Origin: Chryseobacterium sp. UBA6632
Lineage (GTDB): Bacteria; Bacteroidota; Bacteroidia; Flavobacteriales; Weeksellaceae
Assembly: GCA_002455915.1 (NCBI GenBank)
Contig: DKLU01000490.1
Span: 1 to 25,738 of the forward strand
Length of the DNA stretch: 25,738 bases
Reading direction: 5' to 3'
Numbering within the stretch: the stretch's first letter is position 1; each line of letters opens with the position of its first letter. Both the position numbers and the translations under genes were made by a program. Below, one piece after another: positions 1 to 6,931 of this stretch. The notes under the pieces were generated by a model. It was not told where the DNA came from. It searched no databases and saw only the letters and a program-made list of their open reading frames with translations.

Positions 1-40
1 TTTGGCTTTTAGGAATTTGTAAAATTAAAATACAAAAATT

Positions 41-526
41 ATGAAATTTTCAAAGACACTAATGACAGGTTTGGTAATGATGATTGGAATGAATGCTTTT
101 GCCCAAAAGAAAGCAGAGAAGTTTGCCAAACTGGAGATTGAAATGTTTCCGAGAGCGAAAGAAGGCTTTAAGCAAGTATATATTCAGTTGCCAGTTGCTA
201 AAAACGAAAATGACTTAAAAGTAGAATTTTTCGTAGGTGCCGAAAAAATGCTGGATTGCAATAGACACTTTATGATGGGCGAAGTGAAAACTCAGGATTT
301 ACAAGGTTGGGGTTACACCTATTACGATGTGGAATCTAAAGGTGAAGTAGGTGGTACTTTGATGGGCTGTCCGGATCAGAAGCTGACAAAACAATTTGTC
401 AACCTAAAGCCTGAAACCGTAAGGTATAACAGCAAATTGCCATTGGTTTTCTACATTCCGAAAGATATGGAAGTGCGTTACAGAGTGCTTCGTCCGGATG
501 CGATGAAGAAGGCGGTTCAGAGATAA
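41..526 (+). CDS. eco: Ecotin, periplasmic serine protease inhibitor
   Basis: Ecotin is a secreted or periplasmic dimeric inhibitor of trypsin-fold serine proteases. The 161-residue product starts with a signal peptide (positive MKFSK, hydrophobic core, AFAQ near residue 21). The mature part follows the family closely: FPRAKEGFKQ near 36-45, LDCNRH at 71-76, the GWGYTYY block near 89-95, GCPD at 109-112 and RYNSKLPLVFY at 128-138. Cys73 and Cys110 match the conserved disulfide holding the reactive loop. By alignment with E. coli ecotin from memory, the P1-P1' pair is Leu107-Met108 rather than Met-Met. The gene stands alone and a hairpin terminator follows. No convincing promoter is visible in the 40 upstream bases available. 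Confidence 0.93.
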   Translation: MKFSKTLMTGLVMMIGMNAFAQKKAEKFAKLEIEMFPRAKEGFKQVYIQLPVAKNENDLKVEFFVGAEKMLDCNRHFMMGEVKTQDLQGWGYTYYDVESKGEVGGTLMGCPDQKLTKQFVNLKPETVRYNSKLPLVFYIPKDMEVRYRVLRPDAMKKAVQR

Positions 527-549
527 ATACCGAATTCTTTTATTGAATG

Positions 550-582
550 ATTCCCTCAAAGATTTAGCATTTTTGAGGGAAT
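550..582 (+). terminator. Rho-independent terminator of ecotin gene
   Basis: An 11-bp perfect stem (550-560 ATTCCCTCAAA pairing with 572-582) with an 11-base loop is followed by a T-rich run. It lies 24 bases past the ecotin stop. Confidence 0.8.
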
Positions 583-639
583 TTACTTTTAAACCTTAAT
601 TATGAGTTTTCATAAATAATACATAAAGCAATACTCAAC

Positions 640-668
640 AAAAAAGGTTTTCAAAAAAATGAAAACCT
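640..668 (-). terminator. Terminator of the YceI gene
   Basis: An inverted repeat of 8 bp (645-652 AGGTTTTC with 661-668) is followed on the minus strand by a run of T (A-run at 640-645 on the plus strand). It lies about 28 bases past the stop of the minus-strand YceI gene. Confidence 0.7.
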
Positions 669-695
669 CTTTCCTAAACCAAATTAATATGAAAA

Positions 696-1268
696 TTATT
701 GCTTAATTAACTCAAAATATAAGTTAACGTCAACGTCTTTTGCTACACCTGCTCCCGTTGGATCATATTTGATGTTATAATCTAAACGGTTTACCTTAAA
801 TGTTGTCTGGAAACCCAAAACCTCTTTTCCCTGCTGATTTTTTGTAGTTCCGCCAAAAGTAACAGGAACTGTGATATCCTTCGTTATATCTTTGATCGTT
901 AACTTCCCTTTCAACAGATAAGCATTAGTTCCTTTATCTTTCGCGATAGAAGTACTTTGGAATTTTATCTCAGAATACGTTCCGGCATCGAAAAAGTCTG
1001 CACTTTTAAGGTGCTTATCTCTCATTTCAACGCCTGTATTGATCGAATTTACATCTGCAGTAAAATCAAAAGTAGCATTATCCAGCGTGTTTCCTTTGGT
1101 AATTACTTTTCCTGTAAAAGTATCAAATCGACCTTGTACAAAGCTGATTCCCATATGCTTGATATTGAAGTTTACAGAAGAGTGCATTGGGTCTACCACC
1201 CAACCTGTCTGTGCAAAACCTACTATGCTCAATAAAGCAAAAACGAAAGTTAAAAATATCTTTTTCAT
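696..1268 (-). CDS. YceI-family exported protein
   Basis: A 190-residue YceI-domain protein. YceI proteins are secreted lipocalin-like barrels that bind polyisoprenoid or other long lipids; the physiological role here is unknown. A signal peptide (MKKIFLTFVFALLSIVGFAQ) is followed by the family's N-terminal W-V-D-P-x-H-S-S motif (residues 23-30), FNIKHMGIS (34-42), G-R-F near 46-48, then HLKSADFFD near 85-93 and the LTIKDITKDI strand near 123-132. The length is that of the full family domain. It is a monocistronic gene with its own -7 element upstream and hairpin terminator downstream. A second, more divergent YceI protein lies at 22344-22889. Confidence 0.92.
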   Translation of the reverse strand: MKKIFLTFVFALLSIVGFAQTGWVVDPMHSSVNFNIKHMGISFVQGRFDTFTGKVITKGNTLDNATFDFTADVNSINTGVEMRDKHLKSADFFDAGTYSEIKFQSTSIAKDKGTNAYLLKGKLTIKDITKDITVPVTFGGTTKNQQGKEVLGFQTTFKVNRLDYNIKYDPTGAGVAKDVDVNLYFELIKQ

Positions 1269-1296
1269 TGTTTAAATTGTTATTGTTTGAATGGTT

Positions 1297-1304
1297 CAAA
1301 GGTA
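1297..1304 (-). promoter_or_regulatory. Predicted -7 promoter element of the YceI gene
   Basis: TACCTTTG on the minus strand is a perfect match to the Bacteroidota -7 consensus TAnnTTTG, 28 bases before the ATG. No convincing -33 TTG was found at the usual spacing. Confidence 0.55.
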
Positions 1305-1551
1305 AAGAAAGCCGCGGAACCTCATCTTGATCTATGTTATTTTTTACTATTTTTTTAGAAGCTTCTCCCGCTTTCCACTATATCTTTTGTTCCGCTTCGC
1401 TGCACAAAAGGATGTCGTTGCAATCGGGGCTAGATACTTAGTCTGTAGTTTAAAGACTTGAAATATCAATAAAGTTTAACATTCAACAGGAATCTAGGCA
1501 CGAATCTTTTTAAACGACTCTCTAATAACCTTACTGAATATTCATATTATT

Positions 1552-1598
1552 AATCGGACTATATCCGATTCTGTCATAAACCATCCCTTCGGGACTTT
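1552..1598 (+). repeat. Two-hairpin repeat element, copy 1
   Basis: Hairpin A pairs AATCGGA (1552-1558) with TCCGATT (1564-1570). It is followed by a 14-base linker, then hairpin B TCCC-TTC-GGGA (1584-1594) and CTTT. A second copy lies at 18005-18052 with the same order and exact linker length, the same 15-base hairpin B block and a different but still paired hairpin A. Confidence 0.75.
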
Positions 1599-1662
1599 AA
1601 AATAGGCTCTATTTTTCAAAATATTTATAAATTCATTCATTTTTTGATGATGAGTTTTTTCA

Positions 1663-1670
1663 TAATTTTA
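1663..1670 (+). promoter_or_regulatory. Predicted -7 promoter element of radA
   Basis: TAATTTTA matches TAnnTTTG at 5 of the 6 fixed bases. A TTG (1644-1646) lies 16 bases upstream as a possible -33 element. Only 4 bases separate this element from the ATG, so the mRNA would be leaderless or nearly so. Confidence 0.4.
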
Positions 1671-1674
1671 CATC

Positions 1675-3030
1675 ATGGCAAAACTAAAAACAGCATATTT
1701 CTGTCAAAACTGCGGAACCCAGTATCCACAATGGATGGGGCAATGTAAAAACTGTGGCGAATGGAATACTTTGGTGGAAGAAGTCGTAGAAAAAACGTCG
1801 TCTAAAACTCCACCTTTCTCAAAATCGAAACAAAATGTCATCAACATTATTGAAGTTGAAACCAATGAAGAACCAAGAATAAAAACGCCTTCCGAGGAAC
1901 TAAACCGAGTATTAGGCGGCGGAATTGTCTTAGGTTCCGTAACATTAATCGGTGGTGAGCCCGGAATCGGTAAATCTACACTTCTTCTTCAATTAGCCTT
2001 GAAAATGAAGAAAAAAATCTTCTATGTTTCAGGGGAAGAAAGTGCGTCGCAAATCAAAATGAGAGCCGACCGACTGACGGATATTCAAAATCCAAACTGT
2101 TTTCTTTTTACAGAAACCAATCTGGAAAAAATTCTTCACGAAGCCAAAAAGCTGGAACCCGATTTTGTCATCATCGATTCTATTCAGACCTTGCAATCTC
2201 AGTTGATTGAAAGTTCTCCGGGAACAGTTTCCCAAATCAGAGAATGCTCCAACGAAATTATTAAATATGCCAAAGAAAACAGCGTTCCTGTATTTTTGGT
2301 GGGTCACATCACGAAAGACGGACAAATTGCCGGGCCGAAAGTACTGGAACACATGGTAGACGTTGTTTTGAATTTTGATGGCGACAGAAATCACCTTTTC
2401 AGATTGTTGAGAGCCAATAAAAACCGTTTCGGATCAACTTCTGAGATTGGAATTTATGAAATGATCTCACAAGGTTTAAAAGAAATCCGAAATCCTTCTG
2501 AAATTTTAATTACTAAAAAATTTGAAGAACTTTCCGGAAACTCCGTTGCCGTAACTTTGGAAGGAAACCGACCGATGTTATTGGAAATTCAGGCATTAGT
2601 GAGCACGGCAGTGTACGGAACTCCGCAAAGAAGTTCGACAGGTTTTGATGCCAAAAGACTGAATATGCTTTTGGCTGTTTTAGAAAAAAGAGCAGGCTTT
2701 CAATTAGGCGCTAAAGACGTTTTCTTAAATATTACCGGAGGAATTAAAACGGATGATCCCGCATTGGATCTTGCGGTTGTCGCATCTATTCTTTCATCAA
2801 ATGAAGATATCGCCATTTCCGAACATTATTGTTTTGCGGGAGAAATTGGATTGAGCGGAGAGATTCGTCCGATTGCGCAGGCCGAACAGAGAATTACCGA
2901 AGCTGAAAAATTAGGTTATGAGAAAATTTTCATTTCCAATCTAAATAAACTTCCAAAGAAAAAATTCGGAATAAAAATTGAGGAAGTGAGTAAAATTGAA
3001 GATTTCCACGATAGACTTTTTAAACCATGA
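1675..3030 (+). CDS. radA: DNA repair protein RadA (Sms), RecA-like branch-migration ATPase
   Basis: RadA drives branch migration of recombination intermediates alongside RecA in the cytoplasm. The 451-residue protein is full length. It has an N-terminal C4 zinc finger (Cys10, 13, 24, 27), a Walker A motif GGEPGIGKST at 93-102, and hydrophobic Walker B FVIIDS near 164-169. The RadA-specific KNRFG motif is at 249-253. The C-terminal part is the Lon-like S5 fold domain (AKRLNMLLAVLEKRAG near 325-340, GEIGLSGEIRP near 391-401). It is the first gene of an operon: its TGA overlaps the ATG of the next gene in an ATGA junction at 3027-3030. The ATG lies right behind a near-consensus -7 element. Confidence 0.97.
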   Translation: MAKLKTAYFCQNCGTQYPQWMGQCKNCGEWNTLVEEVVEKTSSKTPPFSKSKQNVINIIEVETNEEPRIKTPSEELNRVLGGGIVLGSVTLIGGEPGIGKSTLLLQLALKMKKKIFYVSGEESASQIKMRADRLTDIQNPNCFLFTETNLEKILHEAKKLEPDFVIIDSIQTLQSQLIESSPGTVSQIRECSNEIIKYAKENSVPVFLVGHITKDGQIAGPKVLEHMVDVVLNFDGDRNHLFRLLRANKNRFGSTSEIGIYEMISQGLKEIRNPSEILITKKFEELSGNSVAVTLEGNRPMLLEIQALVSTAVYGTPQRSSTGFDAKRLNMLLAVLEKRAGFQLGAKDVFLNITGGIKTDDPALDLAVVASILSSNEDIAISEHYCFAGEIGLSGEIRPIAQAEQRITEAEKLGYEKIFISNLNKLPKKKFGIKIEEVSKIEDFHDRLFKP

Positions 3031-3694
3031 AAACCCGCATTTTAGAATATTACAATCATCTCGCAAAAACCTACGATGAAAATCGTTTCGGGAATTCTTA
3101 CGGGAACTATATTGATCAGCAGGAAAGGAAATTTTTAACTACTTTCTTCTACGATAAAAAATATTCTAAAGTGCTGGATTTGGGTTGCGGAACCGGAAGA
3201 TTATTAAATTTCGCGACTCACGGAACAGATTTCAGTGAAGAAATGCTGAATATTGCGCAACAAAAATATCCTGAAAAAATTATCACAAAAGGAGAAATTT
3301 CGGGAATTCCATTTGAGGATACATTCGATTTTATTTTTTGTTTTCATGTAATCATGCATCAGAATAAGCAGGAAACTACATCTTTTTACATGAATGTTAT
3401 CAGAAATTGACTGCTAAAGGAACTTTAATTTTTGATTATCCTACCAAAGCCAGAAGCAAAGGCATTTCTCCGCAGGAAGACTGGCACGCGAACAATAGTT
3501 TTACCATATCAGAAATTTCTGAGCTTTCAAAAGATCAGTTTACCATAAAAAACACAACAGGGATTCTACTATTTCCCATTCATCGGTTTCCGAAAAGTCT
3601 GCGAAAATATTTTTTACCATTAGATATATTTTTATGTAAAACGTTCCTGAAAAAATACGCTTCTTATCACATCGTTGTTTTAGAAAAAATATGA
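3027..3694 (+). pseudogene. Class I SAM-dependent methyltransferase, broken by a frameshift near 3383
   Basis: The N-terminal frame (3027-3410) begins MKTRILEYYN and carries the SAM-binding motif I VLDLGCGTGR (49-58), then GTDFSEEMLNIA (69-80) and DFIFCFHVIMH, typical of a class I methyltransferase. It then stops at TGA 3408-3410. The rest of the domain is in another frame up to 3694 (TAKGTLIFDYPTK...HIVVLEKI). Reading one extra T in the run of five at 3383-3387 joins the halves smoothly as TSFLHECYQKLTAKGTLIFD, giving about 222 residues. The substrate is unknown. It overlaps radA and the VanW gene by 4 bases each, so it is an operon member. A sequencing error or a -1 slippage could restore the product; otherwise it is a pseudogene. 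Confidence 0.82.
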
Positions 3695-4398
3695 AACAGC
3701 AACTGAAAAAATGGCTACCTCATCACTGGAAACTGCAATTAAAATTGTTGCAGCGCTATTTTGATGAAAAGAAAAATCAATACGTTTATGCTAAAAATTA
3801 TCTTTCAGAAAATATTGGTAAATATAAAATTGAACTTCGGCAAAACATCAAAAAAGGAAATTTTCATGAAAATAAAGTTCATAATCTGAAGATTGTCGGC
3901 GACAAGATTAATAATTTGATTATTCAGCCGAATGAAGTTTTTTCTTTCTGGAAACTGATTGGAAAGCCAACGCAAAAAAATGGTTTTAAAGAAGGAAGAA
4001 ATTTAATTAACAATCATATTTCAAGTGATTTTGGCGGTGGAATTTGTCAGTTTTCCTCCATTTTATATTTTCTGGCGCTTCAATCGGGTTTGAAAATCAT
4101 TGAACGGTTTCCACATTCTGTTGATATTTACAAAGAAAATCAACGCTTTACGCCATTGGGCGCTGACTGCACAGTTGTTTACGTGTATAAAGATCTGCAG
4201 ATTCAGAATGTATTTCCTTTTCCGGTTCAGTTGAAATGTTTTGTCAGTGATGATGAACTTCGGCTTTATTTAATTTCTCCGAATAAAATTGATAAAAATT
4301 TGATTCATTTTAATTATTCTGAAACTGAAAAAGGAGTTTGGGTTGAGACTTTTTGTAATGATAAAATAATGTTCAAGGATTTTTATTTGAAAATGTAG
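3691..4398 (+). CDS. VanW-family protein
   Basis: A 235-residue VanW-family protein. VanW domains occur in some vancomycin-resistance clusters and widely elsewhere, with no settled biochemical role. Family signatures are visible in order: KIVGDKINNLIIQPNEVFSF near 67-86, GKPTQKNGFKEGRNL near 91-105, the GGGICQFSS block near 115-123 (conserved GGGxCQxS), ERFPHS near 138-143, and FTPLGADCTVVY near 153-164. There is no signal peptide or clear membrane segment. It is the last gene of the radA operon, starting in an ATGA overlap with the frameshifted methyltransferase. There is no van resistance gene nearby, so resistance should not be inferred from the name. Confidence 0.85.
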   Translation: MKQQLKKWLPHHWKLQLKLLQRYFDEKKNQYVYAKNYLSENIGKYKIELRQNIKKGNFHENKVHNLKIVGDKINNLIIQPNEVFSFWKLIGKPTQKNGFKEGRNLINNHISSDFGGGICQFSSILYFLALQSGLKIIERFPHSVDIYKENQRFTPLGADCTVVYVYKDLQIQNVFPFPVQLKCFVSDDELRLYLISPNKIDKNLIHFNYSETEKGVWVETFCNDKIMFKDFYLKM

Positions 4399-4447
4399 TT
4401 ATTGGGTATAAAATAATTCGTTAGTAAAGAAATATCTATTCATTTTA

Positions 4448-4483
4448 TAAAAAGACATTAAGCAAATTAAAATACTTAATGTC
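4448..4483 (-). terminator. Terminator of the alpha/beta hydrolase gene
   Basis: A 9-bp stem GACATTAAG (4454-4462) pairs with CTTAATGTC (4475-4483). On the minus strand it is followed by a T-run (4448-4453). It lies just past the stop of the minus-strand hydrolase. Confidence 0.75.
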
Positions 4484-4493
4484 ATAACCATTT

Positions 4494-5264
4494 TTAGTTC
4501 ACCTTTTTCAGCCAATCCAACACATATCCTGCAACTTCTTCCCAACCTTTTTCTCCGGCAATGAAGTGGCTTCTACCTTCAAATCTTTTAAAATCAACAA
4601 TACTGTTTTTATCTTTATAGGCATCTGCCATTTTTTTGGTGAATTCTGCCGGGAAAATATGATCGTTTCCGCCTGCGATGAACAATAAAGGTTCGTGAGG
4701 TTTCTTTAAATCTAATTTTGCAGAAGATTTGAATAAAGGATCTCTTGCCAGTTTTCTGCTTTCGGGAGTGGCAACGGCTTCGTATAATTTATCACTCTCC
4801 TCTCTTGAATAATTATTGAAAAACGCTTTGTGATACCATTCTTTTGAACCTAAAAACGCAGTGTTTCCTTTAAAGAAATTCACAACCGGCCAAACAATTT
4901 TCACTGTAGAAAAAGGAGCCATTACATTTTTTGGAGGAGCGCCATCGATGCTGACTCCGGCAACAGCTTTTCCCATATCAATTAATTTCTGAACCATCAA
5001 TCCACCGAAAGAATGTCCGATTACGATTGGTTTTTCTGGAAGGGTATCGATAAATGTTGATAAGTATTTTACCACATCATCGAAGCCTACATCTTTTAAA
5101 TCAGACGGGATATTTTTCTTTAAATCAATGGGGTTTCCGGCGTGCCCTGGGTTTGCAGGTGTGTGTACGGTGTAGCCTTGTGCCTCGAAATATGTTTTCC
5201 ATTCTTTCCAGCTTGTATTGTTCACAAATAATCCATGAATTAATACGATAGTTTTTGTTTTCAT
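4494..5264 (-). CDS. Alpha/beta-fold hydrolase
   Basis: A 256-residue single-domain alpha/beta hydrolase without a signal peptide, so probably cytoplasmic. The oxyanion-hole strand LIHGLFVNN is at 8-16. The nucleophile elbow GHSFGG at 83-88 makes Ser85 the nucleophile, with Asp201 (GGNDHIFP) and His233 (RSHF) completing the triad. The substrate cannot be read from the sequence; an esterase, lipase or haloalkane-type reaction are all possible. It lies 85 bases downstream of a frameshifted Crp/Fnr gene on the same strand, a common regulator-target arrangement. A hairpin terminator follows. Confidence 0.9.
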   Translation of the reverse strand: MKTKTIVLIHGLFVNNTSWKEWKTYFEAQGYTVHTPANPGHAGNPIDLKKNIPSDLKDVGFDDVVKYLSTFIDTLPEKPIVIGHSFGGLMVQKLIDMGKAVAGVSIDGAPPKNVMAPFSTVKIVWPVVNFFKGNTAFLGSKEWYHKAFFNNYSREESDKLYEAVATPESRKLARDPLFKSSAKLDLKKPHEPLLFIAGGNDHIFPAEFTKKMADAYKDKNSIVDFKRFEGRSHFIAGEKGWEEVAGYVLDWLKKVN

Positions 5265-5349
5265 AACTTTTATTTTTAATTGGTTTTAAATTATGAGACA
5301 AAGTTCCGCGAATAAAATGAGGATAATTTTAACCTCGGCTAAAATCGTA

Positions 5350-5938
5350 TTACTTACCCGAAATTCTTTTTCGGATTCTGCTTAAAGACGGCCCCTGAAT
5401 TCCTAAATACGAGGAAATATGATACAACGGAACATTATTGAAAATATCGGGATGCTGCTTGATGAGGTCTAAATATCGCTCTTCGGCGGATTTAAAAAGA
5501 AACCCTTCGATTCTCGTCATTGTAACATTAAAAGCTTCCTGCGCCATTAATCTTCCAAACTTTTCCCAACGATGCGATTGCTGATAAAGAGAAAGCAAAT
5601 CTGTATATCTGATGTAGATAATAGTAGAATCCGTGAGAGCCTGCGTGTGATAATCACAAGGAATCTGGTTGATAAAACTTTTAAAGGAAACCACAAAACC
5701 ATTCGCCGAATACAGAAAAACATTTTTCTCTTCCCCCGTTTTTTCATCAATCGTATAAGAACGGAAAATGCCATCCACAATAAACCCGAAATAGGTACAA
5801 ACCGTTCCGCGAAGATTGAAAAAGTCACCTTTTTTATACGTTTTAGGGAAACCAGAAATCTTCAGATAATTTGAAATCGTCTTCTTCAATTCCTGCGAAA
5901 TGCTTCAGAGCAAAGGCTAGTTTTTCTATTTCGTCCAT
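5350..5938 (-). pseudogene. Crp/Fnr-family transcriptional regulator, N-terminus frameshifted
   Basis: The main frame (5350-5889) carries a cyclic-nucleotide-binding-like beta roll (KTYKKGDFFNLRGTVC, then GFIVDGIFRSY) and a C-terminal DNA-binding helix-turn-helix (YHISSYLGIQGPSLSRIRKRI). It has only a TTG start and begins abruptly. A natural N-terminus lies in another frame: ATG at 5936-5938 opens MDEIEKLAFALKHFAGIEED and runs through FKLSEDFWFP to a TAA at 5843-5845, exactly where the main frame continues with KTYKKG. Removing one base from the CCC at 5846-5848 (minus strand) fuses both into about 195 residues, the usual family length. Either the gene is mutated or this is a sequence error. 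The nearest likely target is the downstream hydrolase. Confidence 0.78.
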
Positions 5939-5957
5939 GGGTTTAGTTTTTTTAATT

Positions 5958-6062
5958 AAACACAAATTGCACTAATTTTTTCCACAAATAACACCAATCC
6001 AGTTAAAGCAATTTTTAAATTATTAGAGAATATGCGTTGTATTATTTGTGACATTTGTGTTT
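5958..6062. repeat. CACAAAT repeat cluster forming a long inverted repeat
   Basis: Heptamers CACAAAT (5961), CACTAAT (5970), CACAAAT (5983) and CACCAAT (5992) form two pairs, each spaced 9 bases and the pairs 22 bases apart. AAACACAAAT (5958-5967) is the exact inverse of ATTTGTGTTT (6053-6062), and a second inverse ATTTGTG lies at 6043-6049. The cluster fills the gap between truA and the Crp/Fnr gene. No gene is present in it. Confidence 0.7.
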
Positions 6063-6065
6063 AAA

Positions 6066-6800
6066 TCAATCAAAGTCATACCCAACATCCACCAAATACA
6101 GTCCATGAGCCGGCGCAGACGTTCCCGCAGAATTTCGGTGTTTGTCTTCAATTACTATTCGAAGATCTTCAGGTTTTATTTTCCCTGAACCAATTTCCAC
6201 CATCGTTCCAACAATCGCTCTTACCATATTTCTTAAAAATCGGTTGGCAGAAACGGTGAATTTCAGTTCGCTTCCGTTTTGCTCCCACTCTGCTTTGTAC
6301 ATTTTGCAGATATTGGTTTTGTTGTCGGTTTTCAGTTTAGCAAAACTTGTAAAATCTTCATATTCAAATAAAATCTTACAGGCTTCGTTCATTTTATCAA
6401 TATCCAACCCTTTTCGCCAGTGTTGCCAAGCAGATTCTTGTGTAAACGGATTTTTATCCAAAGAAATATAATACTCATACGTTCTGTATGTGGCATCAAA
6501 ACGTGCATGAAAATCATCTTTTACCTGAAAAATTCTTTTAATGGAAATATCCGGTGGAAGAAAACTGTTCAGCCTTCGCGTAAGACCTTCATCCAACACT
6601 TTTTCGGTGTCAAAGTGAGCAAAAATTTTCTTGGCATGAACCCCTGTATCTGTTCTCCCCGCTCCTGTCGTTTTTATTTCTTCTCTTAAAATCGTGGAAA
6701 GTGCTTTTTCCAATTCTTCCTGCACAGAAATAGCATCCGGCTGTATCTGATAGCCGAAATAATTTTTACCGTTGTAGGAAAATTCAATAAAATACCTCAA
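6066..6800 (-). CDS. truA: tRNA pseudouridine synthase A
   Basis: TruA converts uridines 38-40 of the tRNA anticodon arm to pseudouridine. The 244-residue protein has the full family fold: N-terminal MRYFIEFSYNGKNYFGYQ, the catalytic GAGRTDTGVHA block at 46-56 with Asp51 as the nucleophile, the FHARFDATYRTYEYYI segment near 101-116, and FLRNMVRAIVGTMVEIG near 187-203. The start codon is TTG (6798-6800): no in-frame ATG lies nearby, and the family N-terminus begins exactly there. A perfect -7 element sits about 20 bases upstream. It is divergent from lpxK. Confidence 0.96.
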   Translation of the reverse strand: MRYFIEFSYNGKNYFGYQIQPDAISVQEELEKALSTILREEIKTTGAGRTDTGVHAKKIFAHFDTEKVLDEGLTRRLNSFLPPDISIKRIFQVKDDFHARFDATYRTYEYYISLDKNPFTQESAWQHWRKGLDIDKMNEACKILFEYEDFTSFAKLKTDNKTNICKMYKAEWEQNGSELKFTVSANRFLRNMVRAIVGTMVEIGSGKIKPEDLRIVIEDKHRNSAGTSAPAHGLYLVDVGYDFD

Positions 6801-6819
6801 TGTAATTAATATAACTCCA

Positions 6820-6827
6820 CAAAAATA
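6820..6827 (-). promoter_or_regulatory. Predicted -7 promoter element of truA
   Basis: TATTTTTG on the minus strand is a perfect TAnnTTTG match, 19 bases before the TTG start. It supports that unusual start codon. Confidence 0.55.
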
Positions 6828-6916
6828 CTTTAATTTAGTAATAATCAGGAATAACTTCTTTAAAATAAATATTGAAAAGAAGCTACCATATTGAAGTAAT
6901 TCCCTGTGAAAATTCT

Positions 6917-6924
6917 TATTTTTG
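6917..6924 (+). promoter_or_regulatory. Predicted -7 promoter element of lpxK
   Basis: TATTTTTG is a perfect TAnnTTTG match, with a TTG at 6891-6893 as a possible -33 element (23-base spacer). It lies 7 bases before the ATG at 6932 and downstream of the longer possible start at 6872, so it decides the start. Confidence 0.6.
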
Positions 6925-6931
6925 CAATCGT

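Larger units (their letters stand above)
1269..1674. other. 400-base intergenic stretch with repeat-like elements
   Basis: No coding region is supported here. The stretch holds the YceI promoter near its left end and the radA promoter at its right end. Between them is a hairpin of CTTTTGT (1384-1390) with ACAAAAG (1404-1410) enclosing CCGCTTCGC, followed by a GC-richer tract (1411-1432). This resembles intergenic repeats I associate with Chryseobacterium genomes. The two-hairpin repeat at 1552-1598 is listed separately. Confidence 0.6.

Noticed and set aside
1384..1432. Remnant of an insertion sequence in the 1269-1674 gap
   Set aside because: No transposase fragment, terminal repeat or target duplication can be seen; it is described only as repeat-like.
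2029..2394. Minus-strand open frame of 121 codons inside radA
   Set aside because: Antisense shadow of a conserved coding region with no recognisable domain.
3380..3392. Programmed -1 frameshift in the methyltransferase
   Set aside because: A -1 slip would restore the product, but there is no canonical slippery heptamer and I see no evident downstream pseudoknot; a mutation or sequence error is simpler. Kept only as an alternative.
3691..4398. Glycopeptide-resistance function for the VanW-family gene
   Set aside because: No vanHAX-type or two-component genes are nearby; VanW domains are widespread outside resistance clusters.
5958..6062. CRISPR-like array
   Set aside because: Repeat units are only 7 bases with 2- to 6-base gaps, and there is no cas gene; this is not a CRISPR.
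6872..6931. Upstream extension of lpxK
   Set aside because: These 20 codons contain the perfect -7 element and have no LpxK similarity.
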